Numbered from the stretch's first letter, positions 25,425 through 34,575 are shown. The stretch: DNA of 64,000 bases from Clostridium_AD sp050717535 (GCF_050717535.1 NZ_JBOITM010000079.1:18722-82721), one strand, 5' to 3'. Notes: a model not told the origin generated them from the letters alone. Translations and numbers: made by a program.

Positions 25425-27419
25425 ATGACAGTAAAGAATAGTATTAGAAATATTGGAATAGTTGCCCATGTAGATGCTGGAAAAACAACTTTGACTGAAC
25501 AATTACTTTATCAAAGTGGCTCTAGTAGAATCTTAGGCAGTGTAGATAAAGGTACAACCCATACAGATTCTTTAGATATTGAAAAGCAACGAGGTATTTC
25601 AGTAAAAGCTGCTGAAATTGACCTTATTTATAAAGAAATTAATATCCATGTTATAGATACTCCTGGGCATATTGATTTCAGCTCAGAAGTGGAGAGAAGT
25701 ATAGGTGTTCTAGATGGAGCTATAGTTGTATTGTCCTGCGTAGAAGGAGTGCAACCTCAAACAGAGGTATACTTTAATGCTTTAAAGGACTCAAATACCC
25801 CCTCAATATTCTTTATAAATAAACTAGATCGTATAGGCGCCACGCCTTCTAAGACTATCATGGATATGAAAAAGCTTCTAACAAAGAATCTTATACCACT
25901 ACAACTCGTCTATGAAAAAAATAACGAGTTTATTGTATGCAATTTATTTGATAAGATAAATTTTGCAAAAAATATTTCAGAAATAAAAGAGCCCACTCAC
26001 AAACAATTACTTGAAGATATAATCGATATACTAGGTAATTACAACGAAAATTTTTTAGAGCAATTCTTCCAAGGTACTTTAACCCTAGGCATAATAAGTG
26101 ACGAGATAGCCCTGCAAGCAATTAAAGGCAAAATCTATCCTGTTCTTTATGGCACTGCACTAAGAGGTGAAGGAATTCAGGAGCTTCTAGACGGCATTAT
26201 AGATTATATTCCAGGTCCAAAAAATCTAGATAATTGTGAGCTCTCGGCACTAGTATATAAAATTTCCCATAATAAAACTTCAGGCAAAATAGCTCATATA
26301 AAAATTTTTAGTGGATCCCTGTCTACTAGAGATGATATTTTTAATGTAACCACCGGCAAAAGTGAAAAAATTACAATGATAAAAAAACTGATTAATCAAA
26401 AACAAATTGATGTACCCTCAGCTAGCAGTGGTGATTTGGTAATGGTGAGTGGTCTCAATTGTAGTACCTACGATATCCTTGGAAGCAAAACTCATATTCC
26501 AAGTCTTAAAGCAATTACAACCCCACTTCTTACATTAAGAATTTTTCCAAAAATTCAAGAAGAGTACACAGCCTTAGTTGAAGCTTTAACATTACTACAA
26601 GAAGAAGACCCCCTTCTTAATATGCAATGGATAAAAGAAAAAAAGGAACTTCATCTTCGGATTATGGGTAAAATACAAATTGAATATATTGAAACTATTT
26701 TAATGGAAAAATTCAACCTAGAGGTAACCTTTGGTCCACCATCTGTTATCTACAAAGAAACTCCTTTATCAAGCGGATATGGTGAGTCTCGTTATACTAT
26801 GCCAAAACCCTGCTGGGCTGTAGTCGAATTTTTAATTGAGCCACTGCCAATAGGAACTGGTCTTATCTATGAATCTAAGGTGAGAACTGAAAAAGTAAAG
26901 TTAAAGTATCAAAGAGAAATAGAAGATAATATAGATCAAATTCTAAGTCAAGGCATATACGGTTGGCCAGTAACAGATTTAAAGATAACTTTCACATGCG
27001 GTGAAGACCACGTTATGCATTCACGCTCAGGAGACTTTGCCACCTCTGCAGCCATGGGCATCATGAGAGGTCTAAATGAAATAGGCACTACACTCCTCGA
27101 GCCAATAATTAAGTTTAGAATTACCGTTCCTGAGAATGTAGGTGGACGAGTTTTAAATGATATTATAAAAATGCGTGGTAGCTTTGACACTCCATTTATA
27201 CACAATGGTTCTTTTACTATAGAAGGAAAAATGCCTGTATCCACATCTCTTGAATATCCAGGAGAATTAGGAAAGATTTCCTCAGGCAAAGGAATAATGT
27301 CAACAGGATTTTCGAATTATGAGCCTTGCTGCTTAGAACTAGGATCCATAAGAGAAAGAATTGGTGTTAATCCTTTAGATAGAGCTAAATATATACTTTA
27401 TGTAAGGAATGCAATATAA
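25425..27419 (+). CDS. TetM/EF-G-like translational GTPase
   Basis: About 664 aa. The N-terminal G domain has NIGIVAHVDAGKTTLTEQLL (G1), GTTHTDSLDIEKQRGIS (G2), DTPGHIDF (G3) and NKLD (G4); EF-G domains II-V follow. Overall layout and motifs match ribosome-protection proteins (TetM class) more than EF-G. The domain IV loop that in TetM reads YYSPVSTPADF reads DHVMHSRSGDF here, so the tetracycline-site contacts are not conserved. It could be a divergent ribosome-protection factor for another drug or a housekeeping factor. The ATG at 25425 has TGGAG 8 bases upstream; an in-frame ATG at 25404 lacks a ribosome site. Confidence 0.85.
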   Translation: MTVKNSIRNIGIVAHVDAGKTTLTEQLLYQSGSSRILGSVDKGTTHTDSLDIEKQRGISVKAAEIDLIYKEINIHVIDTPGHIDFSSEVERSIGVLDGAIVVLSCVEGVQPQTEVYFNALKDSNTPSIFFINKLDRIGATPSKTIMDMKKLLTKNLIPLQLVYEKNNEFIVCNLFDKINFAKNISEIKEPTHKQLLEDIIDILGNYNENFLEQFFQGTLTLGIISDEIALQAIKGKIYPVLYGTALRGEGIQELLDGIIDYIPGPKNLDNCELSALVYKISHNKTSGKIAHIKIFSGSLSTRDDIFNVTTGKSEKITMIKKLINQKQIDVPSASSGDLVMVSGLNCSTYDILGSKTHIPSLKAITTPLLTLRIFPKIQEEYTALVEALTLLQEEDPLLNMQWIKEKKELHLRIMGKIQIEYIETILMEKFNLEVTFGPPSVIYKETPLSSGYGESRYTMPKPCWAVVEFLIEPLPIGTGLIYESKVRTEKVKLKYQREIEDNIDQILSQGIYGWPVTDLKITFTCGEDHVMHSRSGDFATSAAMGIMRGLNEIGTTLLEPIIKFRITVPENVGGRVLNDIIKMRGSFDTPFIHNGSFTIEGKMPVSTSLEYPGELGKISSGKGIMSTGFSNYEPCCLELGSIRERIGVNPLDRAKYILYVRNAI

Positions 27420-27486
27420 AAAAGAATAATTAACTTCCAATAACATATCATTTAAATGGTAGCAATTTGTGAAAGGTGAAATTAAT

Positions 27487-28764
27487 TTGAAAGTTATAAT
27501 TATTGGTGGAGGCTGGTCTGGCTGCGCTGCTGCAATTACTGCAAAAAAAGCAGGAGCCCAGGTGGAACTATACGAAAGAACCGATTTACTTTTAGGTCTT
27601 GGAAATGTTGGAGGAATAATGAGAAACAATGGAAGATATACAGCTGCTGAGGAACTAATAAATTTAGGAGCTAAGGAACTATTTCTTATAACTGACGCTA
27701 ATAGTAAACATAAAAACCTAGACTTTCCTCACCACAAGCATTCTTCTTTATATGATGTAGGAAAAATCGAACCAGAAGTATCAAAATTATTATTAAATAT
27801 GGGCATTGAGGTAAAGCTTAGATCTAGGATAGTAAATGTAGAAAAAAAAGAAGACAGTATAAAATCAATTAAACTTTATGATGGCAGTTATGTAGAGGGT
27901 GATGTTTTTATTGATTGTACTGGTTCTACAGGTGGAATGGCAAATTGTTTGAAATATGGCAATGGCTGCGTTATGTGTATTCTAAGATGCCCTACCTTCG
28001 GGTCTAGAGTTAGTATAAGTGAAAAAGCAGGGATTAAAGATATAATCTCAGAAAGAGATGATGGAAGCATAGGTGCCTTTAGCGGTTCTTGTGAAATACC
28101 CAAAGATTGCCTGTCAGATGAAATTATAGCTGAGCTAGATAAAAATGGAGTAGTGATACTAAAGACCCCTCCAGAAGACATTAATTCTAGTAAGTTAAAT
28201 TTAAAAGTATGCCAACAATATAATTACAGTGAATTCGCTGAAAATGTAATTCTGCTTGATACTGGGCATATAAAGCTTATGACACCATATTATCCCTTAG
28301 ATAAATTAAGAAAAATAAAAGGACTTGAAAGAGTTAGATTTATGGATCCCTACTCAGGTGGTATAGGTAATTCTATTAGATATTTAGCCGCTGCACCTAG
28401 AGGAAATGATATGAAGGTAACTGGAATAAAAAATTTATTTTGTGCAGGTGAAAAATCCGGATTTTTTGTTGGCCATACTGAAGCAATTTGTACCGGCTCC
28501 TTAGCTGGTCATAATGCAGTTAGGTTTTTATTAAATCTTGAACCTCTTGTACTTCCAAATACCCTATGTACTGGAGACATTATTTCATACTCTAATTACT
28601 TATTATCCACTGAAGGCGGAAAAAAAGTTAAACTTTCTTTTTCAGGCTCTGAATACTTAGATAGAATGGAGCAATTAGGCTTATATTCTATAGATAACGA
28701 AGAAATTAAAAATAGAGTTAAAGATTCAGGTTTAGAAAACATCTTCGACAAGCAGCTAATTTAA
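27487..28764 (+). CDS. TrmFO/MnmG-like FAD-dependent oxidoreductase
   Basis: About 425 aa. N-terminal FAD-binding motif VIIIGGGWSGCAAAITAKKAG, a middle FAD contact DCTGSTGG, and a C-terminal block LFCAGEKSGFFVGHTEAICTG that resembles the TrmFO/MnmG flavin site. A cysteine pair, CVMCILRCPTFG, lies near residue 165. The substrate is unknown. The best start is TTG at 27487, since AAAGGTG lies 7 bases upstream; the frame is open to a GTG at 27469. It follows the TetM-like gene on the same strand by about 67 bases, which suggests co-transcription and perhaps a shared link to RNA or the ribosome. Confidence 0.75.
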   Translation: MKVIIIGGGWSGCAAAITAKKAGAQVELYERTDLLLGLGNVGGIMRNNGRYTAAEELINLGAKELFLITDANSKHKNLDFPHHKHSSLYDVGKIEPEVSKLLLNMGIEVKLRSRIVNVEKKEDSIKSIKLYDGSYVEGDVFIDCTGSTGGMANCLKYGNGCVMCILRCPTFGSRVSISEKAGIKDIISERDDGSIGAFSGSCEIPKDCLSDEIIAELDKNGVVILKTPPEDINSSKLNLKVCQQYNYSEFAENVILLDTGHIKLMTPYYPLDKLRKIKGLERVRFMDPYSGGIGNSIRYLAAAPRGNDMKVTGIKNLFCAGEKSGFFVGHTEAICTGSLAGHNAVRFLLNLEPLVLPNTLCTGDIISYSNYLLSTEGGKKVKLSFSGSEYLDRMEQLGLYSIDNEEIKNRVKDSGLENIFDKQLI

Positions 28765-28806
28765 TCACATATGTTAAATGAAGAAACTTAATATCCCAAT
28801 TATAAG

Positions 28807-28839
28807 AAAACACCTTATACAAAACTTATAAGGTGTTTT
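28807..28839 (+). terminator. Intrinsic terminator after the FAD oxidoreductase
   Basis: Perfect 13-bp stem AAAACACCTTATA/TATAAGGTGTTTT with a 7-base loop and a T-rich right arm. It ends the TetM-like/flavoprotein unit. Confidence 0.88.
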
Positions 28840-28986
28840 CTTGATAATAAAGATATAATCAAAAGCAAAAATATTATAATCAATAGTACAATTATTTTTG
28901 TGGATACAATAACTGTAACTCACAAATGTAGCTAATTAATTTTTAGATATTTTTGTACCCAATACTTGAATCTTCTAATTTAGCCC

Positions 28987-29009
28987 CTAAACAATTATCA
29001 ATTGTTTAG
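28987..29009. repeat. Short perfect inverted repeat
   Basis: CTAAACAATT and AATTGTTTAG around the trinucleotide ATC. It lies in the gene-free stretch 28840-29147, in which I see no coding potential. Confidence 0.6.
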
Positions 29010-29147
29010 TTCCCTAGATAACACTCTTCATTGGAAACTAATCCCCCTCTAAAGTCGTTAATATTACATCCCAAAAGTGATTATTTAATTAACTACATAA
29101 ATAATAGTATTTATAAACATTATTATAATAATTTTCATTTTTAGATA

Positions 29148-29378
29148 TTTTTTCTTATATTATGCTAACAAAAGTATATATTGCGCAGAATGCTTTGAAT
29201 AAGCCTTAGTAATTCAAAATTTATTTTATTTGTAGATGCGTTAAGAAACCCGCATGTTTGAGCGAAGCGAGTTTGCGGGTTTTAGCATCTGCAGATAAAA
29301 TAAATTTTAGAATTACTTGGCGAAATGAAAGCATTCCAGCAATATATACTTTTCGTTAAAGCATAATATAAGAAAAAA
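29148..29378. repeat. 231-bp long imperfect palindrome (possible MITE-like element)
   Basis: The left arm (29148-29254) and right arm (29274-29378) are reverse complements over nearly their whole length with small mismatches. Both outer ends are TTTTTTCTTATATTATGC, identical over 18 bases. Inner matching blocks include AAAGTATATATTGC, GAATGCTTT, AAAATTTATTTTAT and AAACCCGCA. The 19-base tip holds GCGAAGC, a sequence known to form a very stable mini-hairpin. It lies between two convergent genes and encodes nothing. It could be a non-autonomous element, a large bidirectional terminator, or a structured RNA. Target-site duplication is not evident. Confidence 0.85.
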
Positions 29379-29393
29379 CTTCGTAATAGTAGA

Positions 29394-30383
29394 TTATTTT
29401 ATAATTTCTAAATAGCTTTTATATAATTCATTTATCGATTTCTCCCAATTATAATTTTCATTCACATGATTTTTAAGCCTGTTATCCTTTCGTTTTTCAA
29501 ATCCACTCTTTACCGCACTTAATATACTATTACTATCATATGGATCACAATATAGAGCCATATCTTTAAAATATTCACTTGCACAGCCCTCTTGCGTTGA
29601 TACTATATTGCATCCACTTGCTGCTGCTTCTAGTGAGGATAAGCCAGGCATTTCTACAAAACTTGGATTAACATGTACTTTAGCAAATCTATAGGCATTA
29701 TATACATTATAACTATCCATAAAGCCTAAATATATCACATTTTTAAAGTTAGTACATTTTCTAAGATACTCATTGTCATCTACACTTCCTATTAAAACTA
29801 ACTGTTTCCCGAGTTTATTACATATGTTACATAATTCAAGTTGATTTTTACCCTCACAAATTCTCCCCACGCATAAAACATAGTTATTTAGGTTATATCT
29901 CTCTGGAAAATTATATAATGGTATGTCTTCATTTTCTACTTGTACTCCACTATATATAACTCTATAATCCGTATTTACACTAAATTCACTTTGAATAAGA
30001 TTCTTTTCTAATTCGCTATTGCAAAATACAACTTTACTTCTTTTTAAAATTTCATTTTTGTAAATACTACATCTTTCATATAATTTCATACTTTCAATTT
30101 TATTATTTATCCTATGATACTTTTTCATATCCCAGTGCATGGGAGATATTACTAGATTTTTCTTATAAAAATGAGCGATCTTATAGTATCTATATGTTTC
30201 TCCTGTAGTAGCAATATTAAATAAATGTACTATATCATAATCAGAATAGTCATATATGCCACCATCATTTATATCCACAGTTACACCTAATTTTCGTAGG
30301 TATTCAGCTGTCTTAATTACCTGCATAGAATCTCCTGCAAAATTTCTATAATAATCTTGTCTAATACACAATAGAACTTTCAT
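29394..30383 (-). CDS. Glycosyltransferase, GT4-like (GT-B fold)
   Basis: About 329 aa. An N-terminal acceptor domain begins MKVLLCIRQDYYRNFAGDSM; the C-terminal nucleotide-sugar domain has NYVLCVGRICEGKNQLELC and the EX7E-like region PSFVEMPGLSSLEAAASGC. This is the retaining GT-B arrangement. Donor and acceptor are unknown. The ATG at 30383 is chosen for GGGGGA 8 bases upstream; the frame is open to 30419. It stands alone, divergent from a coiled-coil gene, with its 3' end touching the 231-bp palindrome. Confidence 0.85.
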   Translation of the reverse strand: MKVLLCIRQDYYRNFAGDSMQVIKTAEYLRKLGVTVDINDGGIYDYSDYDIVHLFNIATTGETYRYYKIAHFYKKNLVISPMHWDMKKYHRINNKIESMKLYERCSIYKNEILKRSKVVFCNSELEKNLIQSEFSVNTDYRVIYSGVQVENEDIPLYNFPERYNLNNYVLCVGRICEGKNQLELCNICNKLGKQLVLIGSVDDNEYLRKCTNFKNVIYLGFMDSYNVYNAYRFAKVHVNPSFVEMPGLSSLEAAASGCNIVSTQEGCASEYFKDMALYCDPYDSNSILSAVKSGFEKRKDNRLKNHVNENYNWEKSINELYKSYLEIIK

Positions 30384-30634
30384 GGCACAAATCCCCCTAT
30401 AGTTTGCTACTTTTACCATATAACTATGCTAAGTTATGTTTATTTATAACATTTCACTAAACATAATATTAGTTTTATTTATTTTGTTTTATTTATATAC
30501 TATTAATTTATATTGTAAAAGTTCCTACCTACCTATATAAATTTCAATATAATATTTACAATTTCATGTATATCCACAGATAGTCTCAGCATATTTATAT
30601 TATATATACTAAGTTATGTCATAAGGAGATTAAT

Positions 30635-30994
30635 ATGATTATTAATAATGAAGAAATAACCACATTAAAAGCTAAGATAACAGAGCATGAACAAGAAATT
30701 ATTCAAAACCATAAAACATTAGAGCTTAACAAATCAGAAATAACTTTTCTCCAAATAAAAATTTCTGAGAAAGATAAAATTATAAATTTCTTGGAAAATA
30801 GAGTAGACGAGCTTACTATAATAAATAAAAACTATGAAGATCAATTTGTTTTACAAAGCAAAAAGGTAATATCTTATTTAGAAAAAATAAAACAATTACA
30901 AAATAACCTACGCACATTAGAAACAAGCCTTGAAGATGATACAATGAGTGCTAACACTTCCATATTAAAACGTATTTTTAAAAACATTAACTAA
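30635..30994 (+). CDS. Small coiled-coil protein of unknown function
   Basis: 119 aa, almost entirely heptad-like and charged (residues about 5-105, for example LKAKITEHEQEIIQNHKTLE). No membrane segment or signal peptide. A strong AAGGAG lies 7 bases before the ATG, and the leader repeats an 11-base sequence (CTAAGTTATGT at 30429-30439 and 30609-30619). The stop codon lies inside the following hairpin. I cannot name a family. Confidence 0.7.
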   Translation: MIINNEEITTLKAKITEHEQEIIQNHKTLELNKSEITFLQIKISEKDKIINFLENRVDELTIINKNYEDQFVLQSKKVISYLEKIKQLQNNLRTLETSLEDDTMSANTSILKRIFKNIN

Positions 30995-31020
30995 GGCATC
31001 TATAATATATAGATGCCTTA
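30992..31020. terminator. Perfect hairpin between convergent genes
   Basis: 13-bp stem TAAGGCATCTATA/TATAGATGCCTTA with a 3-base loop. It includes the stop codon of the coiled-coil gene and lies ten bases from the WG-repeat stop. T-tracts are weak on both sides, so termination efficiency is uncertain. Confidence 0.65.
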
Positions 31021-31030
31021 CTGTAGAATA

Positions 31031-32044
31031 TTAGGATTGCATTTTCCAAATGTACTCCCCTAATTTATTAATATATCCGATTTTTTTTCCAACTTCAACT
31101 CTTGCCATTCCATCAAGAAATTCATAGGCTTCTTCAAAAAACGGCTCTATAACTATTTCTCCTGTACAATCTACATAACCCCACTTTTCTCCTACTTGAA
31201 CCGCCATTAAACCTTCACTCATAATATCCACATCTTCAAACGTAGTCGGTATTATAATACTGCCATTCTTATCAATACAACCATACTTTTCATTTTCTGA
31301 AATTGCAGCCGTACCATTATAGAATCTATCTGCCCATTGAAAGGTCGGTTTTATAATAAATTCGCCCTTACCATCTATAAAACCATATTTTCCTCTCATT
31401 TCAATTGGTGCTAATCCCTCATTATACTCCCCTGCTACATTATATCGAAGTGGTATAATCACTCCTCCACTCTTATTTATATAGCCATATTTCCCTTTAG
31501 CACAAACAGGTGCTATGCCGTCATTAAATCCATAAGCATAATCATAAATTGCATCTATTATAACTTTACCGTCTTTGTCTATGTATGCTATTTTACCTCC
31601 TATTTGCACTGCTGCTAAGCCTTCACTATAATCACTAGCATCTAAAAAATTCATTGGCACTACTTCCTTACCTTTAGCATCTATATATCCCCACATATAT
31701 CCACTTTTTACTGCAGCTCTTCCTTCAATAAAAAAATTAGCTTCTTCATATTTAGGCTCAACTATAACTTTCCCAAGTAAATCAATATAACCTTTCATAC
31801 CTTCTAATTTTATTGCTGCTAACCCTTCACTAAACTGTTGCACTTCGTCATAGACTAATTCTATTTCAACTTCTCCAGCTTTATTAATAAAGCCATACTT
31901 TTCATCTTTACCTACTATTGCTAATTCGCCTTCGAATTCCTCAGCATAATCAAATTGAGGTTCTATAACAACATTACCTTCTTTATTTATGTAACCATGT
32001 TTCTTTTTTATCTTCACTGGGTATAATTTTTTCTCATTATTCAT
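31031..32044 (-). CDS. WG-repeat protein
   Basis: 337 aa made of about nine tandem WG (KWG-type) repeats, for example KYGFINKAGEVEIELVYDE, GYIDLLGKVIVEPKYEEA and KWGYVDCTGEIVIEPFFEEA. There is no signal peptide. WG repeats form a beta-rich scaffold; functions in bacteria are mostly unknown. The ATG at 32044 has only GAGAG close by. A much stronger AAAGGAGA lies 79-88 bases upstream, beyond a folded segment (separate entry). Confidence 0.85.
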   Translation of the reverse strand: MNNEKKLYPVKIKKKHGYINKEGNVVIEPQFDYAEEFEGELAIVGKDEKYGFINKAGEVEIELVYDEVQQFSEGLAAIKLEGMKGYIDLLGKVIVEPKYEEANFFIEGRAAVKSGYMWGYIDAKGKEVVPMNFLDASDYSEGLAAVQIGGKIAYIDKDGKVIIDAIYDYAYGFNDGIAPVCAKGKYGYINKSGGVIIPLRYNVAGEYNEGLAPIEMRGKYGFIDGKGEFIIKPTFQWADRFYNGTAAISENEKYGCIDKNGSIIIPTTFEDVDIMSEGLMAVQVGEKWGYVDCTGEIVIEPFFEEAYEFLDGMARVEVGKKIGYINKLGEYIWKMQS

Positions 32045-32053
32045 AATTCTCTC

Positions 32054-32132
32054 GGCTGATGACTCATAACTTCATTTATGAGAATAATATCCCTTGTTGC
32101 AAGGACATTCTAATAATCAGCCTATCTCCTTT
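32054..32132 (-). promoter_or_regulatory. Structured leader separating a strong Shine-Dalgarno from the WG-repeat start codon
   Basis: On the minus strand AAAGGAGATA (32123-32132) is followed by a 69-base unit closed by GGCTGAT/ATCAGCC (32116-32122 with 32054-32060). It holds two inner hairpins, CCTTG/CAAGG and CTCATAA/TTATGAG. The ATG comes 9 bases after the closing arm. If folded as a junction, the strong Shine-Dalgarno comes within about a dozen bases of the start. It could be a regulatory RNA or a small palindromic insertion. Confidence 0.55.
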
Positions 32133-32323
32133 CTTATAATAATTTTTTTTGCCTATAATTATTATACACTAAAATGTTTTAGATTTATTCTATATTCTTT
32201 CTTTAATGATTTATTTAACAGTTTATTTAATGATTTATTTAAATGCATTAAATATTATTGTAATATTTTTCAATCTATCAGTTAATATGTCGCATGAAAT
32301 ATAAGAAAACATAGTTATTTTTA

Positions 32324-32357
32324 TTGTATTATACAATATTATGTATTATATTGTATA
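32324..32357 (+). promoter_or_regulatory. Promoter of the first chemoreceptor with overlapping palindrome
   Basis: -35 TTGTAT (32324-32329), 17-base spacer, -10 TATATT (32347-32352). A perfect 10-bp inverted repeat TATACAATAT/ATATTGTATA (32330-32339 and 32348-32357) covers the spacer and -10, as an operator would. The rest of 32133-32532 is AT-rich leader with a duplicated TAATGATTTATTTAA at about 32203 and 32227. Confidence 0.5.
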
Positions 32358-32532
32358 AGTATTATTTAAATATAGTTACCCAGTGACATAGAATCAATTT
32401 AATTATTATAGAAAACCATTGTGTTTTTCAACTTATTAAATTGAGTTTTATTAATTAAAATACTATGTTTATATACTCAAAGTTTGAAATAATTCGATTA
32501 ATGTAAAAAAAAACAAGGGGGAACAATTTATT

Positions 32533-34575
32533 ATGAAAACTAAAACTAAAACTAAAGCTAAAACAAAATTTAATCACCTATCTTTGAAGGTAAAAATAGT
32601 AACCTCTTCACTATTAGTACTTCTTACAACCTTACTTATTTTTTGCATTATTATGGTATCAATTGTAAAAAGCAAAATGGAACTCCAAATGAAAACAGAC
32701 GGAGACATAATTGTTAATCAAATTCAGCAAAGACTTGTTTCAAATAAAGCTGTTTCAAAAGAGCTGGATACTCTACTAGGCGAAAAAATTATCAGTTCAT
32801 CCTATATTATTGGTACAACATCTAACATCACAAATGAATATCTTACAAAAATATCAAAAGAATTAAAAATCGAGGAAATTAATGTAGCTAATGCCAATGG
32901 AGTCATTATATTCTCTAATATGCCAGCTAATTTAAAATATGTATATGCAAAAGACAGTGCATCTCAAAAAATGTTGAAAGAAAAAAATACACGAGTACTT
33001 GAAGCCATCCGCCCAAGCGGAAATTCAAAAGACAATTATTTCAAATATGGTGCCGTTGCTATGAGTAATGGTGGATTTATTCAAATTGGAATTGATGCGA
33101 ATAAAGTTAATGCTATTCTTAACTCTGTAAGTCCGCAAGCCCTTATTGATGAAATAGGCAATGATAAAAGCATAGCCTACGGTTTAACTATATCAAAGGA
33201 TTTAAAAGTACTTACACACACTGATAAGGCTAGAATAGGTAATACATTAAAAGATACAGGAAGTATATCTGCTGCCGTAAATGGCAAAGCATATAATTCT
33301 ACTTTTATGTATAAAGATGTGGAAAAAGTTTATGATGTATTAATTCCACTTTATGAAGATGAAAAACATATAGGTGCTGTAGATATAGCTCTTTCTATGG
33401 AAAATGTTGATTCTGCTGTTGCTTCTGTATTAACAAGTTCTTTTTTAATTACACTAATTTCATTTTTATTAGGTTCATTAATACTATTATTGTTAGTATC
33501 AAAATTTATTAATCCATTAAAAAAATTAGTAATCCTTGCCAAAGATGTTTCTAATGGAGACTTAACAAAAGAGATTGAAATAAAATCTAACGATGAAATA
33601 GGCCTTTTAGGAATAAGCTTTAATGAAATGATTGTTAATCTTCGTGGTATGACTAAACAAATTAGTAATATTTCTGACCTACTGTTATCTTCTGCTGACC
33701 AACTTTTAAACTCAGGTGAGCAAAGCTCCATGGTTTCAAATCAAATTGCTATGGCAGCGCAGGAGTTAGCTTCTGGTTCAGAAAAACAATTTATCGCCAC
33801 TGAAGATATTTCAAAAAACACTAAAGAGATTGTAAATAATATGGATACCATTAAAGAAGAAATATGTGCGGTTGTCCAAACTACAGATGAAACAAGTACT
33901 CTAGCTAATGATGGACGAAGTAAAATGAATGATCTTATAATTCAAATAAAAGTTATAAAAAGCAAAGTAGATTACTCTGCTTCAATAATACAAACCCTTC
34001 AAAAAACTTCAGATGAAATTGGAAATATTGTGGCTTTTATAGACACTATCGCTTCTCAAACCAATTTACTAGCACTAAATGCATCGATTGAGGCTGCAAG
34101 AGCGGGTGAGTCAGGTAGAGGTTTCTCTGTAGTTGCCGATGAGGTAAGAAAACTAGCTGAGGAAACCATGGACTCCTCCAGTAGCATAAAAAAACTTATA
34201 CAAAGTACTCAACAAAATACTAAAACTGCACTATCCTCTATCGAAGAAGGAAGTACAGAAACGCAAAAGGGCACAATCAATGTACAAAATGTTGACAATG
34301 CACTTACTAAAATTCTTGAAGCCTTTGACCTCACTAAAAACAAGTTAAGTATTGTAACAAAAAACATACTATATTCAAATGAAATTATTGAAAATCTAGC
34401 AATGAATTCTGAGAACATAACTAGACTTTCAGAGGAAAGCGCTGCTGCTACAGAGCAGGTTGCCGCATCTATCCAGGAGCAATCAACTACTATTGATGAA
34501 ATGTCAATTTCAATTAGGCAACTAAGAGAAATGGCTAAGGATCTTGAAAATAGCATTAAAATTTTCAAAGTATAA
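32533..34575 (+). CDS. Methyl-accepting chemotaxis protein (Cache-type sensor)
   Basis: 680 aa. Lys/Thr-rich N-terminus (KTKTKTKAKTK) encoded by a six-base repeat, membrane helix about 18-43, an extracellular Cache-like sensor about 45-295 (ITNEYLTKISKELK, EINVANANGVIIFS, VYDVLIPLYEDEKHIGAVDI), a second membrane helix about 298-322, HAMP to about 375, and a C-terminal signalling domain with the hairpin tip QTNLLALNASIEAARAGE. It senses a small extracellular ligand and controls CheA. The ligand is unknown. AGGGGG lies 11 bases before the ATG, a wide spacing. Confidence 0.93.
   Translation: MKTKTKTKAKTKFNHLSLKVKIVTSSLLVLLTTLLIFCIIMVSIVKSKMELQMKTDGDIIVNQIQQRLVSNKAVSKELDTLLGEKIISSSYIIGTTSNITNEYLTKISKELKIEEINVANANGVIIFSNMPANLKYVYAKDSASQKMLKEKNTRVLEAIRPSGNSKDNYFKYGAVAMSNGGFIQIGIDANKVNAILNSVSPQALIDEIGNDKSIAYGLTISKDLKVLTHTDKARIGNTLKDTGSISAAVNGKAYNSTFMYKDVEKVYDVLIPLYEDEKHIGAVDIALSMENVDSAVASVLTSSFLITLISFLLGSLILLLLVSKFINPLKKLVILAKDVSNGDLTKEIEIKSNDEIGLLGISFNEMIVNLRGMTKQISNISDLLLSSADQLLNSGEQSSMVSNQIAMAAQELASGSEKQFIATEDISKNTKEIVNNMDTIKEEICAVVQTTDETSTLANDGRSKMNDLIIQIKVIKSKVDYSASIIQTLQKTSDEIGNIVAFIDTIASQTNLLALNASIEAARAGESGRGFSVVADEVRKLAEETMDSSSSIKKLIQSTQQNTKTALSSIEEGSTETQKGTINVQNVDNALTKILEAFDLTKNKLSIVTKNILYSNEIIENLAMNSENITRLSEESAAATEQVAASIQEQSTTIDEMSISIRQLREMAKDLENSIKIFKV

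Noticed and set aside
25278..25502. Minus-strand open frame of 74 codons across the TetM-like promoter
   Set aside because: Low-complexity Phe/Tyr/Ile composition, no ribosome site, and it overlaps the promoter and 5' end of a clear gene.
25425..27419. Calling the GTPase a tetracycline resistance gene
   Set aside because: The loop that contacts the drug site in TetM is not conserved, so resistance cannot be claimed from sequence alone.
30425..30619. Direct repeat TAT(G/A)CTAAGTTATGT 180 bases apart
   Set aside because: Only 15 bases with one mismatch in AT-rich intergenic DNA; may be paired promoter elements but cannot be told from chance.
32050..32080. CTGATGA on the plus strand followed by a stem, suggestive of a hammerhead ribozyme
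   Set aside because: The GAAA core after stem II is missing and the bases before CTGATGA have no partner for stem I; the motif is part of the GGCTGAT/ATCAGCC closing stem instead.
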